64,000 nt of DNA, taken from the NCBI GenBank assembly GCA_028280195.1, contig JANQMH010000034.1, forward strand, positions 1 through 64,000, in the 5' to 3' direction. Numbering within the stretch: the stretch's first letter is position 1; every line of letters begins with the position of its first letter. Below, piece after piece: positions 38,034 through 49,318 of this stretch. The notes beneath the pieces were generated by a model. The model searched no databases. It was not told the origin of the DNA and saw nothing but the letters and a program-made list of their open reading frames with translations. The translations under genes and the position numbers were made by a program. Origin of the DNA: Exilibacterium sp. (GTDB lineage: Bacteria; Pseudomonadota; Gammaproteobacteria; Pseudomonadales; Cellvibrionaceae).

Positions 38034-39447
38034 ATCGAGAATGATCGAGATACCGGAGATGCGCCGCATCCGCCGCATTCACTTTATCGGCATCGGCGGC
38101 GCCGGTATGAGCGGTATTGCCGAGGTGTTGTTAAACCAGGGCTATGAAATTTCCGGCTCGGATTTGAAAGAATCCAATACCACGCGGCAGCTGAGCGACA
38201 AAGGTGCGCGGGTGTTCATCGGCCACCACGACAAAAATGTGATCGGTGCCGACGTCATCGTCAATTCCAGCGCGGTCAGCGAGACCAACCCGGAAATGAA
38301 GGGCGCGCGCAAACTGCGTATCCCCATCGTGCGGCGTGCGGAAATGCTGGCCGAGCTGATGCGCTACCGCCACGGCATCGCCGTGGCCGGCACCCACGGC
38401 AAGACCACCACTACCAGCCTGATCGCCTCGGTGCTGGCCGCCGGCGAGCGCGACCCGACCTTTGTAATCGGCGGGCTGCTCAACAGCGCCGGCAGCCATG
38501 CGCAGCTGGGCGGCAGCCGCTATCTGGTGGCCGAGGCCGACGAAAGCGATGCCTCGTTCCTGCATTTGCAGCCGATGGTGGCGGTGGTAACCAATATCGA
38601 CGCCGATCATATGGATACTTACGAAGGGGACTTCTCGCGCCTGAAAAAAACCTTTGTGGAGTTTCTGCACAACCTGCCGTTTTACGGCCTGGCGGTGGTC
38701 TGCGGTGACGATGCGGTGGTGCAGGAAATCATTCCGCGTATCTCGCGTCCGGTGTTCACCTACGGCCTCAGCGAGGGTTGCGATTTTCGCGCCCGCGATG
38801 TGCAGCAGGAAGGCATGCGCAGCCGCTTTCAGGTGGAGCGCCCGGGGCGCGGGCAGCCGCTGGCGATCAGTGTCAATATGCCCGGCCTGCACAATGTGCT
38901 CAACGCCACCGCGGCGGTGGCGGTGGCCACCGACGAGGGCCTGGACGACGAGGCGATACAGTCCGGGCTCGCCAGTTTCCAGGGTGTCGGCCGCCGCTTT
39001 CAGGTTTACGGCGAGTTTGCCGCCGGCACCGGTACGGCCATGCTGGTGGATGACTACGGCCACCACCCGCGCGAAGTGGAGGCGACCATTAACGCAGTGC
39101 GGCGCGGCTGGCCGCAGCGGCGGCTGCTGATGATTTATCAGCCGCACCGCTACACCCGCACCCGCGATTTGTACGAGGATTTTGTCGAAGTACTGTCGGC
39201 CGTGGATGCGCTGGTGCTGCTGGAAGTCTACAGCGCCGGCGAAGCGCCGATTCCCGGCGCCGACGGCCGCCACCTGTGCCGCAGCATACGCAATCGCGGC
39301 CATGTCGATCCGATTTTTGTCGAGGGTATCGACGGTGTGCCGGCGGTAGTCAAGGACATTGTCGAAGCCGGGGATATCGTCATCACCCAGGGCGCCGGCA
39401 ATGTCGGACTGCTGGCGGCTGAACTGGCCAGGCGCAAACTGGGATGA
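38026..39447 (+). CDS. murC: UDP-MurNAc:L-alanine ligase
   Basis: Adds the first amino acid of the stem peptide. Protein of 473 aa: [18 protein letters not shown] at the N-terminus, ATP loop [40 protein letters not shown], and the C-terminal [16 protein letters not shown]. The start overlaps murG by 8 bp. Confidence 0.97.
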   Translation: MAKSRMIEIPEMRRIRRIHFIGIGGAGMSGIAEVLLNQGYEISGSDLKESNTTRQLSDKGARVFIGHHDKNVIGADVIVNSSAVSETNPEMKGARKLRIPIVRRAEMLAELMRYRHGIAVAGTHGKTTTTSLIASVLAAGERDPTFVIGGLLNSAGSHAQLGGSRYLVAEADESDASFLHLQPMVAVVTNIDADHMDTYEGDFSRLKKTFVEFLHNLPFYGLAVVCGDDAVVQEIIPRISRPVFTYGLSEGCDFRARDVQQEGMRSRFQVERPGRGQPLAISVNMPGLHNVLNATAAVAVATDEGLDDEAIQSGLASFQGVGRRFQVYGEFAAGTGTAMLVDDYGHHPREVEATINAVRRGWPQRRLLMIYQPHRYTRTRDLYEDFVEVLSAVDALVLLEVYSAGEAPIPGADGRHLCRSIRNRGHVDPIFVEGIDGVPAVVKDIVEAGDIVITQGAGNVGLLAAELARRKLG

Positions 39448-39456
39448 GGGGAGCTT

Positions 39457-39526
39457 ACAGCCGACAGTTTACAGCTCACAGCGATGCATCACTGCGATCA
39501 ACTGTCAGCTGTAAACTGTAAGCTGT
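39457..39526. repeat. Heptamer-period inverted repeat, ACAGNNN type (copy 2)
   Basis: Left side in 7-mers: ACAGCCG (39457), ACAGTTT (39464), ACAGCTC (39471), ACAGCGA (39478). Right side: CAACTGT, CAGCTGT, AAACTGT, AAGCTGT, ending at 39505, 39512, 39519 and 39526. The two sides are reverse complements (for example ACAGTTTACAGCT with AGCTGTAAACTGT). It interrupts the tightly packed dcw cluster between murC and ddlB; no T-tract follows. Confidence 0.85.
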
Positions 39527-39558
39527 CAATTTATTAAAATGGGTTTGGATTGACATAA

Positions 39559-40503
39559 ATGCGGGAAATCGAAGTACCTGTTAACGAAACACTGAAACGT
39601 CAACTCGGACGCGTTGGCGTGCTCTACGGTGGTGAGTCGGCGGAGCGTGAAGTGTCGCTTAACAGTGGCCGGGCGGTGATCGCCGCGCTCAGGGCCGGCG
39701 GTGTCGAGGTGGTGCCGATCGATATTCAAAACCGCGCCATCGAGCAGCTGCAGCAGGCGCAGCTCGATCGCGCCTTTATCGCCCTGCACGGTGCCGGCGG
39801 TGAAGACGGCCGTATCCAGGCGCTGCTCGGCTATATGGGCATACCGTTTACCGGCAGCGGTGTAAAGGCCTCGTCGCTGGCGATGGACAAATTGCGCAGC
39901 AAGCAGCTGTGGCGCGGCGTAGGTCTGCCGACACCGGATTTTATGGAGCTGCACGGGCGGGCCGACTGGACCCAGGTGCTCACCCAACTCGGCGGCGAGG
40001 TCATGGTCAAACCCTCGGGCGAGGGCTCCAGTATCGGTATGGCCAAGGTCGACAGCGCTGCCGAGCTGGAACAGGCCTATGCCCGGGCGCTGGCCTTTGA
40101 CAGCTGCGTATTTGCCGAGCGGGTGATCAAAGGCGCGGAGTATACGCTGAGCGTGCTCGACGGCCGCGCACTGCCGGCCATCAGGATGGAAACGGACAAC
40201 AAGTTTTACGACTACGAGGCTAAATACCTGTCGCATGATACGCGCTATTTTTGCCCCAGCGGCCTGCCGGCAGACAAAGAGAACGAACTGGCGGGTATTG
40301 CGCTGGATGCCTTTCGCAGTCTCGGCTGCCACGGCTGGGGGCGGGTGGATGTGATGGCCGACAGCGAGGACAATTTTTACCTGTTGGAGGTCAATACGGT
40401 GCCGGGCCTGACCGATCACAGCCTGGTGCCGATGGCGGCAAAAGCCAGCGGTCTGTCGTTGCAACAGCTGGCGCTGGCGATTTTGATGAGTTCGGTGAAC
40501 TGA
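39559..40503 (+). CDS. ddlB: D-alanine:D-alanine ligase
   Basis: Makes the D-Ala-D-Ala dipeptide used by MurF. ATP-grasp enzyme of 314 aa: GVLYGGESAEREVSLNSG, ALHGAGGEDGRIQALLGYMG, VKPSGEGSSIGMAKV, and the C-terminal LEVNTVPGLTDHSLVPMAAKA. Its start has no strong SD. It lies 31 bp after the heptamer repeat. Confidence 0.96.
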   Translation: MREIEVPVNETLKRQLGRVGVLYGGESAEREVSLNSGRAVIAALRAGGVEVVPIDIQNRAIEQLQQAQLDRAFIALHGAGGEDGRIQALLGYMGIPFTGSGVKASSLAMDKLRSKQLWRGVGLPTPDFMELHGRADWTQVLTQLGGEVMVKPSGEGSSIGMAKVDSAAELEQAYARALAFDSCVFAERVIKGAEYTLSVLDGRALPAIRMETDNKFYDYEAKYLSHDTRYFCPSGLPADKENELAGIALDAFRSLGCHGWGRVDVMADSEDNFYLLEVNTVPGLTDHSLVPMAAKASGLSLQQLALAILMSSVN

Positions 40504-40510
40504 AGCAAGC

Positions 40511-41296
40511 ATGAAGCGCAAAATGGATACACACAGGCCGGCCCGCGCCGGCGGCGCCAGCCGCCGCGCCGCGCCGGGCGGTGCCCGCCGCCTGCCGCGG
40601 CGCTGGCTGTTCGGCCCGCTGGCGCTGGCGGCGCTGGCCGCGGCACTGTTTTTCGGCGCGCCCCACTGGGTGGGCCTTGCGGCTGCCGTGGATCGGCCGG
40701 TTGCCGGTATTTCGGTGCAGGGCGATTTTATGCTGGTATCGAAAGCGCATATGACTACCTTGCTGACGCCGTTGATAGACAAAACATTTATGCAGCTGGA
40801 CCTGGCCGCGATCAAGGCCGAGATAGAAAAGGAGCCCTATGTCGACCGCGCGATGCTGGGGCGCCGCTGGCCGGACCGGCTGGTGGTAACCGTGGTGGAA
40901 CAGCAGCCGATCGCGCGCTGGGGCGACAGCGGCTTTTTGAACCAGCGCGGCCAGATCGTCACCACCTCGCAGCTGCAAAGTGTGCAGGGCCTGCCTTTGC
41001 TGTTCGGCGACCGGGCCCAGTCCGAGCAGGTGATGCTGATCTACCAGGGTATTGCCAAACTGCTGCGACCCCACGACCTGGCGGTGATGGAATTGCGCAG
41101 CGATGCCGTGCATTCGGTCGAACTGCTGCTCAGCAATGGCTTGAAGCTGATGCTGGGGCGCGATCAGATAATGAAAAAGATACAGCGTTTTCTGGCTGTC
41201 TATAATAGCGACTTGCAGGGCAAGGTCGACAGCGTGGCAATGATCGATTTGCGCTATAACAACGGCGTGGCCGTGCAGTGGCAAAAACGAGGTTAA
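40511..41296 (+). CDS. ftsQ: Cell division protein FtsQ
   Basis: Bitopic divisome scaffold of 261 aa. A basic cytoplasmic N-terminus (about 1-35) precedes a membrane helix (about 37-58). A periplasmic POTRA domain follows (about 65-135; VAGISVQGDFMLVSKAHMTTLL) and then the FtsQ domain with EPYVDRAMLGRRWPDRLVVTVVEQQPIARWG. It precedes ftsA by 4 bp. Confidence 0.96.
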   Translation: MKRKMDTHRPARAGGASRRAAPGGARRLPRRWLFGPLALAALAAALFFGAPHWVGLAAAVDRPVAGISVQGDFMLVSKAHMTTLLTPLIDKTFMQLDLAAIKAEIEKEPYVDRAMLGRRWPDRLVVTVVEQQPIARWGDSGFLNQRGQIVTTSQLQSVQGLPLLFGDRAQSEQVMLIYQGIAKLLRPHDLAVMELRSDAVHSVELLLSNGLKLMLGRDQIMKKIQRFLAVYNSDLQGKVDSVAMIDLRYNNGVAVQWQKRG

Positions 41297-41300
41297 TTGA

Positions 41301-42536
41301 ATGGCAGGTTCAAGCGATAACAGACTCATTGTCGGCTTGGATATAGGCACATCCAAGGTGGTGGCGATTGTCGGCGATATTTCGGCGGAAGGGGCGCTGG
41401 AAATTGTCGGCATCGGTTCACACCGCTCGACCGGGCTGAAAAAAGGCGTGGTAGTCAATATCGAATCCACTGTGCAGTCGATCCAGCGCGCCGTGGAGGA
41501 AGCCGAACTGATGGCCGGCTGCCAGATACACTCGGTGTATGCGGGCATTGCCGGCAGCCATATTCGCAGCCTCAATTCCCACGGCATTGTCGCGATTAAG
41601 GATCGCGAGGTATTTGCCCAGGACCTCGACCGGGTCATAGACGCCGCCCAGGCGGTGGCGATTCCCGCCGATCAGAAAATCCTGCATATCCTGCCGCAGG
41701 AATATCTGATCGACGAACAGGAGGGGGTGAAGGAACCGCTGGGTATGTCGGGGGTGCGCCTGGAGGCGAAAGTACACCTGGTGACCTGCGCGGTGAATGC
41801 CGCGCAGAATATTGAAAAGTGTATTCGCCGCTGCGGCCTGGAAGTCGAGGACGTTATTCTCGAACAGCTGGCTTCGAGTTATTCGGTGTTGACCGAGGAT
41901 GAGAAAGAACTGGGCGTGTGCCTGGTGGATATCGGCGGCGGCACGACTGATATCGCCATTTTCACCGAGGGCGCGATTCGCCACACCGGCGTCATCCCGA
42001 TTGCCGGCGACCAGGTGACCAACGATATCGCCATGGCACTGCGCACGCCGACACCCCACGCCGAGGAAATCAAGATCCGCTATGCCTGCGCCCTGGCCAA
42101 ACTGACCGGCGCCGACGAAACTATCAAGGTGCCGAGCGTGGGCGACCGCCCGCCGCGGGATCTGTCGCGCCAGGCGCTGGCCGAGGTGGTGGAGCCGCGT
42201 TACGACGAATTGTTTACCCTGGTGCAGGCGGAGTTGCGCCGCAGCGGTTTTGAGGACCTGATTGCCGCCGGCGTGGTACTGACCGGCGGCACCTCGAAAA
42301 TGGAGGGCGTGGTGGAGCTGGCGGAAGAAATCTTTCACATGCCGGTGCGATTGGGTATGCCGCAGAGCGTGCGCGGCTTGAAGGACATCGTCAACAATCC
42401 GATTTATTCCACCGGCGTCGGCCTGCTGCAGTACGGTATCGGCCAGCAGAATGACCCGCGCGCGGCCAATTACAGCCGCGACAGCAAGAATTCCTGGTGG
42501 GACAAGGTGAAAACCTGGTTCCAGGGCAGTTTTTAA
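41301..42536 (+). CDS. ftsA: Cell division protein FtsA
   Basis: Actin-like ATPase that tethers FtsZ to the membrane. Protein of 411 aa: phosphate-1 loop IVGLDIGTSKVVAIVG, SHRSTGLKKGVVVNIE, phosphate-2 loop CLVDIGGGTTDIAIF, and adenosine motif VVLTGGTSKMEGV. The C-terminal amphipathic helix is WWDKVKTWFQGSF. The 71-bp gap to ftsZ has an SD (GAGGGG). Confidence 0.98.
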   Translation: MAGSSDNRLIVGLDIGTSKVVAIVGDISAEGALEIVGIGSHRSTGLKKGVVVNIESTVQSIQRAVEEAELMAGCQIHSVYAGIAGSHIRSLNSHGIVAIKDREVFAQDLDRVIDAAQAVAIPADQKILHILPQEYLIDEQEGVKEPLGMSGVRLEAKVHLVTCAVNAAQNIEKCIRRCGLEVEDVILEQLASSYSVLTEDEKELGVCLVDIGGGTTDIAIFTEGAIRHTGVIPIAGDQVTNDIAMALRTPTPHAEEIKIRYACALAKLTGADETIKVPSVGDRPPRDLSRQALAEVVEPRYDELFTLVQAELRRSGFEDLIAAGVVLTGGTSKMEGVVELAEEIFHMPVRLGMPQSVRGLKDIVNNPIYSTGVGLLQYGIGQQNDPRAANYSRDSKNSWWDKVKTWFQGSF

Positions 42537-42607
42537 CGTGTTTATTATCTTAACTGATTATTTGTTTGTGACAGTTTTCAATTGTAGGGAGATAGAGGGG
42601 AATCGTT

Positions 42608-43771
42608 ATGTTCGAACTCGTCGATAGTGTACCGCAAAGTGCGGTAATTAAAGTGATTGGTGTGGGCGGCGGTGGCGGCAACGCCGTCAGGCATATGATC
42701 GCCAATGAAATAGAGGGCGTGGATTTTATCTGCGCCAATACCGATGCCCAGGCATTGCGGGATATCGATGCCCGCACGGTGCTGAAGCTGGGCAACAATA
42801 TCACCAAGGGACTCGGCGCCGGCGCTAACCCGGAGATCGGCCGGCAGGCGGCGATGGAGGATCGCGAGCGCATCGCCGAGGTGCTGGACGGCGCCGATAT
42901 GGTATTCATTACCGCCGGCATGGGCGGCGGTACCGGTACCGGCGGTGCGCCGGTGGTGGCGGAGGTGGCGCGCGAACTGGGTATTTTGACGGTGGCGGTG
43001 GTGACCCGGCCGTTCCCGTTTGAAGGTCGCAAGCGTATGACCATTGCCGAGACCGGCATCAAGGAATTGACCGAGCGCGTCGATTCCCTGATTACCATCC
43101 CCAATGAAAAACTGCTTACCGTGCTGGGCAAGACCACCAGTTTGCTGAGCGCCTTCAAGGCTGCCAACGATGTATTGTTGGGTGCGGTGCAGGGCATTGC
43201 GGATCTGATTATTCGCCCCGGTATGATCAACGTCGACTTCGCCGATGTACGCACTGTGATGTCGGAGATGGGCATGGCGATGATGGGCACCGGCCACGCC
43301 ACCGGTGAGGATCGCGCCCGCAGTGCCGCCGAGGCCGCCATCCGCAGTCCGCTGCTGGAAGATATCAATCTGCAGGGCGCGCGCGGCATTCTGGTCAATA
43401 TCACCGCCGGTATGGATTTGTCCCTGGGCGAGTTCTCCGAGGTCGGCGATACCGTTGAGGAGTTTGCGTCCAACGATGCCACTGTGGTGGTGGGAACCGT
43501 CATCGATCCGGAGATGTCTGAGGAACTGCGCGTAACGGTGGTGGCCACCGGGCTCGGCAGCCCGCAGGTGGAAACCAAGGCGGCGGCGACTAAGATGGTG
43601 GTGGACAATACCCGCCGCGCCAACGGCCAGCCCGATTACAGTCAGCTCGATAGACCCACGGTTATGCGCGCCAACCAGGCCGCCAGCACACCGGCGCCGG
43701 AGGCCGCACCCGACGATCGCGATATGGAGTATCTCGATATTCCCGCGTTCCTGCGCCGCCAGGCGGATTGA
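42608..43771 (+). CDS. ftsZ: Cell division GTPase FtsZ
   Basis: Tubulin homologue that forms the Z-ring. Protein of 387 aa: IKVIGVGGGGGNAVRHM (about 13-29), the tubulin signature GGGTGTGGAPVVAEVAREL (about 106-124), NVDFADVRTVM, a variable linker (about 318-370) and the conserved C-terminal peptide YLDIPAFLRRQAD that binds FtsA and ZipA. The final 20 nt form part of the terminator stem. Confidence 0.99.
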   Translation: MFELVDSVPQSAVIKVIGVGGGGGNAVRHMIANEIEGVDFICANTDAQALRDIDARTVLKLGNNITKGLGAGANPEIGRQAAMEDRERIAEVLDGADMVFITAGMGGGTGTGGAPVVAEVARELGILTVAVVTRPFPFEGRKRMTIAETGIKELTERVDSLITIPNEKLLTVLGKTTSLLSAFKAANDVLLGAVQGIADLIIRPGMINVDFADVRTVMSEMGMAMMGTGHATGEDRARSAAEAAIRSPLLEDINLQGARGILVNITAGMDLSLGEFSEVGDTVEEFASNDATVVVGTVIDPEMSEELRVTVVATGLGSPQVETKAAATKMVVDNTRRANGQPDYSQLDRPTVMRANQAASTPAPEAAPDDRDMEYLDIPAFLRRQAD

Positions 43772-43797
43772 TTCCGCTCTGCGGCGGCGGTTTTTTT
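43755..43797 (+). terminator. Rho-independent terminator at the end of the dcw cluster
   Basis: CGCCGCC (43755-43761, inside the ftsZ coding end) pairs with GGCGGCG (43783-43789); an inner stem GCGGA/TCCGC extends it, and a run of seven T follows (43791-43797). It overlaps the ftsZ stop codon. Confidence 0.75.
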
Positions 43798-44101
43798 GTT
43801 GTATTCGCGCAGTAGAGCACGCTTTGCGCGTGAGGATTGGTTTCAGGGAGCCAACTCTGTTACCATTCGCGGCTTACGCGTCCCGCCTCCACAGGCTAAC
43901 TGTCGCAAGGCTGTTGGGTCTTTTTGGTAAACGGCAATGCCCAGGTTTAGATAGGTAACGCCCAGGTTCATTGGTAGTGCTCGCAGGGTTGAGTTAAGTC
44001 GAATCGAAGCTCGGAAGCTGCATTTGTGCTTATTGACTTGTTATGCAGGTCGGGGATTCGTTTACCCGTGCGCTAGGTGATTTGTAAGGTATGGTTGAAA
44101 T
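43798..44101. other. ftsZ-lpxC intergenic region, proximal part
   Basis: No gene is supported here. A short CACGC...GCGTG hairpin lies near 43820-43835, and TTGACT occurs at about 44034 without a convincing -10. The distal part carries the tandem repeat described separately. Confidence 0.4.
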
Positions 44102-44222
44102 CGCTCAAGGTTATATAGTTAAACCGCTCGAGGTTGTACATAGTTAAAACCGATCAAGGCTGTATATAGTTAAAACCGCTCAAGGCTGTACATAGTTAAA
44201 ACCGCTCAAGGCTGTATAGATG
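44102..44222. repeat. Five tandem copies of a 26-bp unit running into lpxC
   Basis: The core CGCTCAAGG recurs at 44102, 44125 (CGCTCGAGG), 44151 (CGATCAAGG), 44177 and 44203, at intervals of 23, 26, 26 and 26 bp. Each core is followed by TGTA(C/T)ATAGTTAAAAC or a close variant; in the last copy this part has become TGTATAGATG, which contains the lpxC start codon (44220). AAGG of the last core lies 8 nt before the ATG and is the only SD-like sequence. Each unit also carries a TATAGT/CATAGT hexamer that could serve as a -10. Confidence 0.9.
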
Positions 44223-45131
44223 ATAAAACAACGGACTTTAAAGAATGCGATACGCGCCACGGGCGTGGGTTTGCATACTGCCCAGAAAGTTTATTTGACA
44301 CTGCTGCCCGCACCCGTCGACACGGGTATTGTGTTCCGGCGCGTGGATCTCGACCCGGCAGTGGAAATTCCAGCCAAGGCCGAAAACGTCGGCGATACCA
44401 CCCTGTCTACCACCTTGATGCACGGGGATGTCAGAGTCTCCACCGTCGAGCACCTGCTGTCGGCCATGGCCGGGCTCGGCATCGACAATGCCATCGTTGA
44501 AGTCAGCGCGCCGGAAGTGCCGATTATGGACGGCAGCGCCGGGCCTTTCGTATTTTTGATTCAGTCCGCCGGCATTATCGAGCAGGAGGCGCCAAAGAAA
44601 TTCATTCGCATCAAAAAGCCCGTTACTGTTGAAACAGGCGATAAACTGGCGAGCTTTTTGCCCTTTGACGGCTTTAAAGTATCCTTTTCCATCGAATTTG
44701 ATCACCCGGTATTCCGCGATCGACCGGGGGAGGCATCCATCGATTTTTCCAGCACCTCCTTTGTCAAGGAGGTGAGCCGCGCCCGCACCTTCGGTTTCAC
44801 CCACGAGTTCGAATATCTGCGCTCCAAAGGCCTGGCCAAGGGCGGCAGCCCCGATAATGCCATTGTGGTGGACGACTACCGCATCATGAACGAAGATGGC
44901 CTGCGCTACGAAGACGAGTTCGTCAAACACAAGATTCTCGACGCCATCGGCGATCTGTACCTGCTGGGCAATAGTCTGATCGGCGAATTCAAGGCGCATA
45001 AGTCCGGCCACGCCCTCAACAATAAATCCCTGCGCCAGCTGATCGCCCGCAGTGACGCCTGGGAAGTGGTGACATTCGAGGATGAAGCCAAGGCGCCAAT
45101 ATCCTATATGAAGCCTGTTCTGGCACTTTAA
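44220..45131 (+). CDS. lpxC: UDP-3-O-acyl-N-acetylglucosamine deacetylase
   Basis: Zinc enzyme for the first committed step of lipid A synthesis. Protein of 303 aa: [19 protein letters not shown] at the N-terminus, zinc ligand His in [36 protein letters not shown], and the second zinc and catalytic part [10 protein letters not shown]...KSGHALNN. In E. coli, LpxC is controlled by FtsH proteolysis; the C-terminus here (PVLAL) is apolar, similar to the E. coli degron. Its start codon lies in the last of five tandem repeats. Confidence 0.98.
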   Translation: MIKQRTLKNAIRATGVGLHTAQKVYLTLLPAPVDTGIVFRRVDLDPAVEIPAKAENVGDTTLSTTLMHGDVRVSTVEHLLSAMAGLGIDNAIVEVSAPEVPIMDGSAGPFVFLIQSAGIIEQEAPKKFIRIKKPVTVETGDKLASFLPFDGFKVSFSIEFDHPVFRDRPGEASIDFSSTSFVKEVSRARTFGFTHEFEYLRSKGLAKGGSPDNAIVVDDYRIMNEDGLRYEDEFVKHKILDAIGDLYLLGNSLIGEFKAHKSGHALNNKSLRQLIARSDAWEVVTFEDEAKAPISYMKPVLAL

Positions 45132-45466
45132 TTTTCTCTGGGAGATTTGCGGGGGCTTATCTGTCACCGCAATCATTGCTATTATCTGCCGCGGAAGGGG
45201 GGGCTGTGGTCGCTGCAGTCAACATTACCGAGGTGTGACAGAGTCCAGGTTCTCGATATTTATTGTGGTATCACCTCAATAAGTATTGGTAATCACTTGT
45301 TTTGTATGCCATATTTCGTTTCCCTGCCCCTGTAAAAAGTGTCTAAAAAACAGGCAGCCAGCCGCGCATGAGCGGTTTTTTTGGGTCTGGGGTCTCCAGC
45401 ACGCCGGCTTTTAGCCGCTATTCTTATCTGAGAGACCCCTAACTACGGGATAACGCCGATTCGAAT
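45132..45466. other. lpxC-M23 peptidase intergenic region
   Basis: No gene is supported. A possible terminator lies at about 45362-45382 (CCGC, loop GCATGA, GCGG, then seven T), the likely end of lpxC transcription. The small open frame at 45147-45335 has no SD and no recognisable product. Confidence 0.5.
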
Positions 45467-46396
45467 ATGAAGGTCATTGTCGTCAGCAAACGCCATGGGA
45501 GCACCCGCAGCTTTAAACTGGGCGGTTGGACCCGCGCCGTACTGTCGGTGTGCCTGCTCGGGGTGCCGGTGGCACTGGGCAGTGTGGCGCACCAGTTTCT
45601 GAAGGAGGAGGGCGCCGACCTGTTCACCGGCGATTCCACCCGGGCCTGGAATGACGCGCTGGCGAAACAGCAGCGGGAAGTCGAGGACACCAAGCGCCAC
45701 GCCGAGGAACAACTGGCCGCCCTGACCCTGAGAATGGCGGAGCTGCAGGCACGGCTGGTGCGTCTCGACGCGCTCGGCGAACGCCTGACCACCATTGCCA
45801 AACTGGATCGCGGCGAATTTGATTTCAGCCGGCCGCCGCCACTGGGCGGACCGGAGACGGCCGCGCTGGGCGAGGCCTATCAGGCGCCGGATTTTCTCAA
45901 CGTCATCGACAGCCTGGCCGATCAGATCGACAACCGCGAACAGCAGCTCGATACCCTGGACGCGCTGCTGGCCAAGCGCAAGATTCAAAGCGACATCTTC
46001 ATCGCCGGCCGGCCGGTGAAAAAAGGCTGGATGTCATCCCGCTTCGGTCGCCGCACCGACCCCTTCAAGGGCCATGTGGCCTGGCACAACGGTGTGGACT
46101 TTGCCGGTAAGAGAGGCTCTGAGATCATCTCGGTGGCCGCCGGTGTGGTGACCTGGTCCGGCAAGCGCAACGGCTACGGCCAGATGGTAGAGGTCAATCA
46201 CGGCGGGGGGTTTTCCACCCGCTACGCCCACAATCAGGACAACCTGGTCACCGTCGGCGATGTGGTTAAAAAGGGTCAGGTTATCGCCCTGATGGGGTCC
46301 AGCGGCCGCTCCACCGGCCCCCATGTGCATTTTGAAGTCTACAAACACGGCCGCGCGGTCGATCCGGCCAGCTATATTCATCGAACTCACCGTTAA
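45467..46396 (+). CDS. M23-family (LytM-domain) peptidoglycan endopeptidase
   Basis: Envelope protein of 309 aa: N-terminal membrane helix (about 24-42), coiled coil (about 60-110), then a C-terminal LytM domain (about 190-300). The zinc ligands are present: His and Asp in HNGVDFAG, and HVH in TGPHVHFEV, so it should be active rather than an EnvC-type activator. Located between lpxC and secA, where related bacteria often carry an M23 protein. Confidence 0.93.
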   Translation: MKVIVVSKRHGSTRSFKLGGWTRAVLSVCLLGVPVALGSVAHQFLKEEGADLFTGDSTRAWNDALAKQQREVEDTKRHAEEQLAALTLRMAELQARLVRLDALGERLTTIAKLDRGEFDFSRPPPLGGPETAALGEAYQAPDFLNVIDSLADQIDNREQQLDTLDALLAKRKIQSDIFIAGRPVKKGWMSSRFGRRTDPFKGHVAWHNGVDFAGKRGSEIISVAAGVVTWSGKRNGYGQMVEVNHGGGFSTRYAHNQDNLVTVGDVVKKGQVIALMGSSGRSTGPHVHFEVYKHGRAVDPASYIHRTHR

Positions 46397-46521
46397 TTCC
46401 CGCCTTTTGCTTGCTTCTGCGAGCGCCTTTCGGTTTACTTGGCACCTCGATTTTTTGACCTCCGTCACGGTGTCGGGTTGACATTGCTATTTCAGGTTCG
46501 GGCTACACAACGGTACATCAC

Positions 46522-49233
<2,712 letters not shown>

Positions 49234-49243
49234 AGAAAAGCCT

Positions 49244-49271
49244 ACAGCTTGCAGTGGACAGCTTACAGCTG
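49244..49271. repeat. Decayed heptamer-period repeat, ACAGNNN type (copy 3)
   Basis: ACAGCTT (49244), GCAGTGG (49251), ACAGCTT (49258) and ACAGCTG (49265) run in strict 7-bp register between secA and argJ. Only one arm is present, so no hairpin forms. Confidence 0.7.
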
Positions 49272-49318
49272 AACGGCGGGCACCGACGCCCCAAGTCTGA
49301 AAAAGGTTTTGACTAGAT

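Noticed and set aside
44102-44222. Possible small CRISPR array upstream of lpxC
   Set aside because: The whole 26-bp unit repeats without unique spacers and no cas genes are near; it is a tandem repeat.
45147-45335. 62-codon frame between lpxC and the M23 peptidase
   Set aside because: No SD and no recognisable features.
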